A stretch of DNA of 7,653 bases from a bacterium. Its GTDB lineage: Bacteria > JAUVQV01 > DATDCY01. The notes beneath the pieces were generated by a model, which was given only the letters and a program-made list of their open reading frames with translations, made no database searches and had not been told where the DNA came from. Positions 5,585-7,653 of this stretch are shown here, in pieces (the stretch's first letter is position 1; the number at the start of each line of letters is the position of its first letter). The stretch is taken from NCBI GenBank assembly GCA_036524115.1, contig DATDCY010000278.1:1-7653 (forward strand), in the 5' to 3' direction. A program made the translations under genes and the position numbers.

Positions 5585-7359
5585 GGTTCGCCGGGTGCAG
5601 GATTGCCACGCCCGGCGGCCGCCTCGAAGTGCCGCGCGGCCTCCTCCCGTCGTCCCAGATCGTGGAGGAGCGTGCCGAGATTCAGGTGCGCCTGACGATT
5701 GGCTGGATCGAGCTCCAGAGACCTCGCATAGTGGGCGATCGCCTCCTCCGTCCTGCCGACACTCCGCAACGCCGCCGCGAAGTTGTTGTGTACCCACGCG
5801 AGGTCGGGATCCAGCGCAAGCGCTTGCTCGTAGTGGGAAATCGCCTCCGGGAGCCTTCCCGTCTTGGCGAAGACGAGCCCGAGATTGCCGTGTGCCGGCG
5901 CGTACCGCGCGTCAAGTCGAATCGCCTCCTGGAATTGCCCCGCCGCCGCCGCAAGCTGCCCGCTCTGCGCCAGGAGCACGCCGAGGCCGTCGTGGCCGGA
6001 CGTCGAATCAGGCGCAAGCCTCAGCAGCTCCCGATAATGGCGGATGGCCTCCTGGCTGCGGCCGAGGCGGTTCATTTCCAGGCCGAGATAATACTCGGCG
6101 ACCCAGTTCGCCGGTGCTGCGTTCCGCGCGTGGCTGAAGAGCGTGAGGTTGTCGCGCCACACCGGCACCTGGCGGGCGGCCGCTGCCGCAAGTGCGACGA
6201 CCGCCAGCGTCCCGAAGGCTGCAATGGCGGCCTTGGGCCCCGCGCCTCGCGCGCCAATCCGGGCCAGACCCCACGTTGCCGCAACGAACGGCCCGATCAA
6301 CGGGACATAGGTGTACCGATCGGCGGACGACTGCATTCCGACCTGGACGAGCCCGATCACCGGCACCAAGGTGACGAGATACCACAGCCAGCCGAACAGG
6401 AGATGCGGCTGACCGCGCCGAGCCAAGAACGTCCCGACCGTCGCGGCGACGAGCAGGGCCGTGGCCCCGAACACCTCCCACGTCCACGCCGAATGCGGCC
6501 GAAACGGATAGAAGGCCGAAAGCCCGTGAGGCCAGGCGGCCGCCCCAAGGTAGCTGACATATGAACGCGCAGCATTCCCAAGTCGCGCGGCGATCGGGAA
6601 GGACTCCCAGGCGACGAGGGAGCCGCCCTGCTGCTGGGCCAGGACCGTGACCGCCGCCGAACCGAGCGAGAGAAGAAGGAGCGGCAGCTTCTCGGCGATC
6701 GCGCGTCTGACCGGCGCCCCCCCTCCCGAGGGAGCCAGCCGGCCCAGCGGCCAGGCGTCCGCGAAAAGAAGCAGCAGGGGAAGCGTCACCAGCATCGGCT
6801 TCGCCAGCAGCCCGAGGGCAAAGCAGACGACCGTCATGGCGTACCACGAGATGCACGGCCGCCGCGCATACCGCAGCCAGGAGCCCAGGGCCAGCAACAG
6901 GAAGAGCGTGGAGAGAACGTCCTTGCGCTCGGAGATCCAGGCTACGGACTCGACGTGAAGCGGGTGGATCGCGAAGAGCAAGGCGACGAACGTGGAGGCC
7001 CAGGGCGCCGCTGTGGCGCCGCGCAGCACGGCCCAAAGAAGGAGCGTGTTCATCAGATGCAGCACGCCATTGACCGCATGCGGACCTCGAGGGCCGGGAC
7101 CGAAAAGGCTGACATCGAGCATGTGCGACAGCCACGTCAGGGGATGCCAATTCGACTCGTAGAAGGTCGTGAACGCCCAGCGGACTCCCGACGCCGTCAG
7201 GCCCTTCTGAACATGCGCATTCTGCTGGACGTAGTACAGGTCGTCGAAGACATACCCATTCCCCAGCATGGGAAGAAGGACGGCCGTCGTGACCGCGGCC
7301 AGGAGAACGAGGATAGCGATCGACGGCACGGGCGAAGTGCGCCCTGTCTCAGTTGACAT
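5581..7359 (-). CDS. TMTC-like membrane glycosyltransferase (GT-C fold) with C-terminal TPRs
   Basis: A 592-residue integral membrane protein that resembles the bacterial relatives of eukaryotic TMTC O-mannosyltransferases. These are thought to move sugar from a polyprenyl-phosphate donor to an acceptor on the outer face of the membrane. Residues 1-400 are mostly hydrophobic with about ten spans (near 11-31, 97-113, 119-133, 147-162, 171-200, 224-241, 295-313, 319-340, 350-367, 376-396). Family motifs: FDD at 38-40 just after the first span, as in the GT-C catalytic Asp motif; NWHPLTWLSHMLD (70-82); IHPLHVESVAWISERKDVLS (131-150); SADRYTYVPLIG (345-356). Residues 418-587 are five TPRs. ATG-7359 is chosen because MSTETG leads straight into the first span. 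The open frame further upstream would overlap the divergent promoters and is unlike the family. AGGAG sits only two bases before the ATG. Base composition is less GC-rich than in the transporter genes. Sugar and acceptor are unknown. Confidence 0.9.
   Translation of the reverse strand: MSTETGRTSPVPSIAILVLLAAVTTAVLLPMLGNGYVFDDLYYVQQNAHVQKGLTASGVRWAFTTFYESNWHPLTWLSHMLDVSLFGPGPRGPHAVNGVLHLMNTLLLWAVLRGATAAPWASTFVALLFAIHPLHVESVAWISERKDVLSTLFLLLALGSWLRYARRPCISWYAMTVVCFALGLLAKPMLVTLPLLLLFADAWPLGRLAPSGGGAPVRRAIAEKLPLLLLSLGSAAVTVLAQQQGGSLVAWESFPIAARLGNAARSYVSYLGAAAWPHGLSAFYPFRPHSAWTWEVFGATALLVAATVGTFLARRGQPHLLFGWLWYLVTLVPVIGLVQVGMQSSADRYTYVPLIGPFVAATWGLARIGARGAGPKAAIAAFGTLAVVALAAAAARQVPVWRDNLTLFSHARNAAPANWVAEYYLGLEMNRLGRSQEAIRHYRELLRLAPDSTSGHDGLGVLLAQSGQLAAAAGQFQEAIRLDARYAPAHGNLGLVFAKTGRLPEAISHYEQALALDPDLAWVHNNFAAALRSVGRTEEAIAHYARSLELDPANRQAHLNLGTLLHDLGRREEAARHFEAAAGRGNPAPGEP
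5599..6108 (-). repeat. Five tandem tetratricopeptide repeats
   Basis: Residues 418-451, 452-485, 486-519, 520-553 and 554-587 of the TMTC-like protein are exact 34-residue units without gaps. Each carries the TPR pattern LG..(L/F)...G...EA...(Y/F)..A..L.P. They follow the last membrane span and probably bind a partner or acceptor protein. Sequences differ enough between units that no recent DNA duplication is apparent. Confidence 0.9.
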
Positions 7360-7365
7360 CGCTCC

Positions 7366-7393
7366 TATATATCGTGACTGGCCGCAAAAGCAA
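7366..7393 (-). promoter_or_regulatory. Promoter-like sequence of the TMTC-like gene
   Basis: On the minus strand, TATATA (7371-7366) lies 16 bases after a weak TTGCTT (7393-7388). The -10 ends six bases before the ATG at 7359, so the predicted transcript starts at or next to the start codon. The very AT-rich box stands out in this GC-rich DNA. Confidence 0.4.
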
Positions 7394-7449
7394 CGATGGC
7401 GGACCCTTCTCGCCGGACCAATCCCTTCCTCGCGGAGCCGCTTCGCCGG

Positions 7450-7479
7450 GTGCACGAAGGCCCCGCGTGCGCCTATACT
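7450..7479 (+). promoter_or_regulatory. Promoter-like sequence of the rightward edge gene
   Basis: TATACT (7474-7479) is a five-of-six -10 match. The only -35 candidate is weak, GTGCAC at 7450-7455 with an 18-base spacer. ATG-7487 follows seven bases after the -10 and there is no Shine-Dalgarno, so a leaderless message is likely if this promoter is real. Confidence 0.4.
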
Positions 7480-7486
7480 ACGCGCC

Positions 7487-7653
7487 ATGCCCACGCAGCC
7501 CCCGCCGCCCGACGAGCTCGCGCTCCTGCGGGCGCGCGTCTCCCTGCTCACCGCCCGGCTCGCCGAGGCGGAGGGTGGAGTCGCCCGGCGCGCGGCCCGC
7601 GGCGCGCGCGGACTGATCGATCGGTGCGCCGCGGTCGGCACGGGCCGGCGGCG
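7487..7653 (+). CDS. Start of an unidentified protein, truncated by the window end
   Basis: An open frame of 55 codons starts at ATG-7487 and runs off the window. Nearly every third codon position is G or C, as expected for a real gene in this DNA. The product starts MPTQPPPPDELALLRARVSL, then continues with a Leu/Ala/Arg/Glu-rich stretch (about residues 10-29) that could form a coiled coil, and then an Arg-rich, Gly/Ala-rich stretch. No domain can be named from this part. It is divergent from the TMTC-like gene across a 127-bp gap. Confidence rests on the codon pattern and the -10-like box ahead. Confidence 0.6.
   Translation, partial: MPTQPPPPDELALLRARVSLLTARLAEAEGGVARRAARGARGLIDRCAAVGTGRR

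Noticed and set aside
3709-5695. Overlapping + strand frames opposite the sulfotransferase genes
   Set aside because: Low-complexity antisense shadows with no recognisable domain and no ribosome site. The minus strand holds clear sulfotransferase motifs.
5540-5797. N-terminal extension of the 280-residue sulfotransferase by 86 codons
   Set aside because: It would overlap the TPR-encoding end of the upstream gene and translates to low-complexity sequence unlike sulfotransferases.
7360-7641. N-terminal extension of the TMTC-like protein by 94 codons
   Set aside because: It crosses the divergent promoters and the rightward gene and gives Arg/Ser/Ala-rich sequence. The family normally starts shortly before the first membrane span, as with ATG-7359.
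1-7653. CRISPR arrays, tRNA or rRNA genes, insertion sequences, attachment sites
   Set aside because: No short direct repeats with spacers, no cloverleaf-like segment, no transposase motif and no terminal inverted repeats were seen. The only repeats are protein-level (TPR and WYL/NPDVA-type units).

Overview
The window is GC-rich bacterial DNA. A hand count gives about 77% GC at 601-660 inside the transporter genes and about 52% at 7201-7260 at the far end, so composition is uneven. Codon third positions are mostly G or C and several starts are GTG. Everything fits a GC-rich, probably Gram-negative bacterium, possibly a deltaproteobacterial-type lineage. No marker gene fixes the taxonomy, so that placement is a guess. 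I saw no RNA gene, insertion sequence or CRISPR array.

Left part (1-1909, + strand): the 3' end of an energy-coupling factor (ECF/CbiO-type) ATPase gene and a complete EcfT/CbiQ-type transmembrane gene form the energising module of a vitamin or metal uptake transporter. The substrate-binding S component is not in view. A 99-residue protein with one CxxC zinc-ribbon half-motif follows, with its own strong ribosome binding site. A short perfect hairpin at 1914-1935 separates this block from the converging genes.

Right part (1945-7359, - strand; read from right to left): (i) a 592-residue multi-spanning membrane protein with a GT-C/TMTC-like glycosyltransferase core and five C-terminal TPRs; (ii) a 280-residue soluble sulfotransferase with its own promoter-like sequence; (iii) one base later, a 916-residue multidomain protein with an N-terminal sulfotransferase domain, a central run of roughly 36-38-residue 'WYL..NPDVA..G..PL.HYL..G' repeats, and a C-terminal WbsX/GH99-like domain. 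Together these look like a surface-glycan or glycoprotein locus: one enzyme that may transfer sugar from a lipid donor, one glycan-acting domain, and two PAPS-dependent sulfotransferases. The joint role is inferred. No PAPS synthesis, flippase or polymerase gene lies in the window.

Right edge (7360-7653): a 127-bp divergent intergenic region has a -10-like box placed 6-7 bases from the start codon on each side, suggesting leaderless or nearly leaderless transcripts. A rightward gene begins at 7487 and runs off the window.

The most interesting item is the 916-residue sulfotransferase-repeat-WbsX fusion, together with the separate sulfotransferase and the TMTC-like enzyme beside it.
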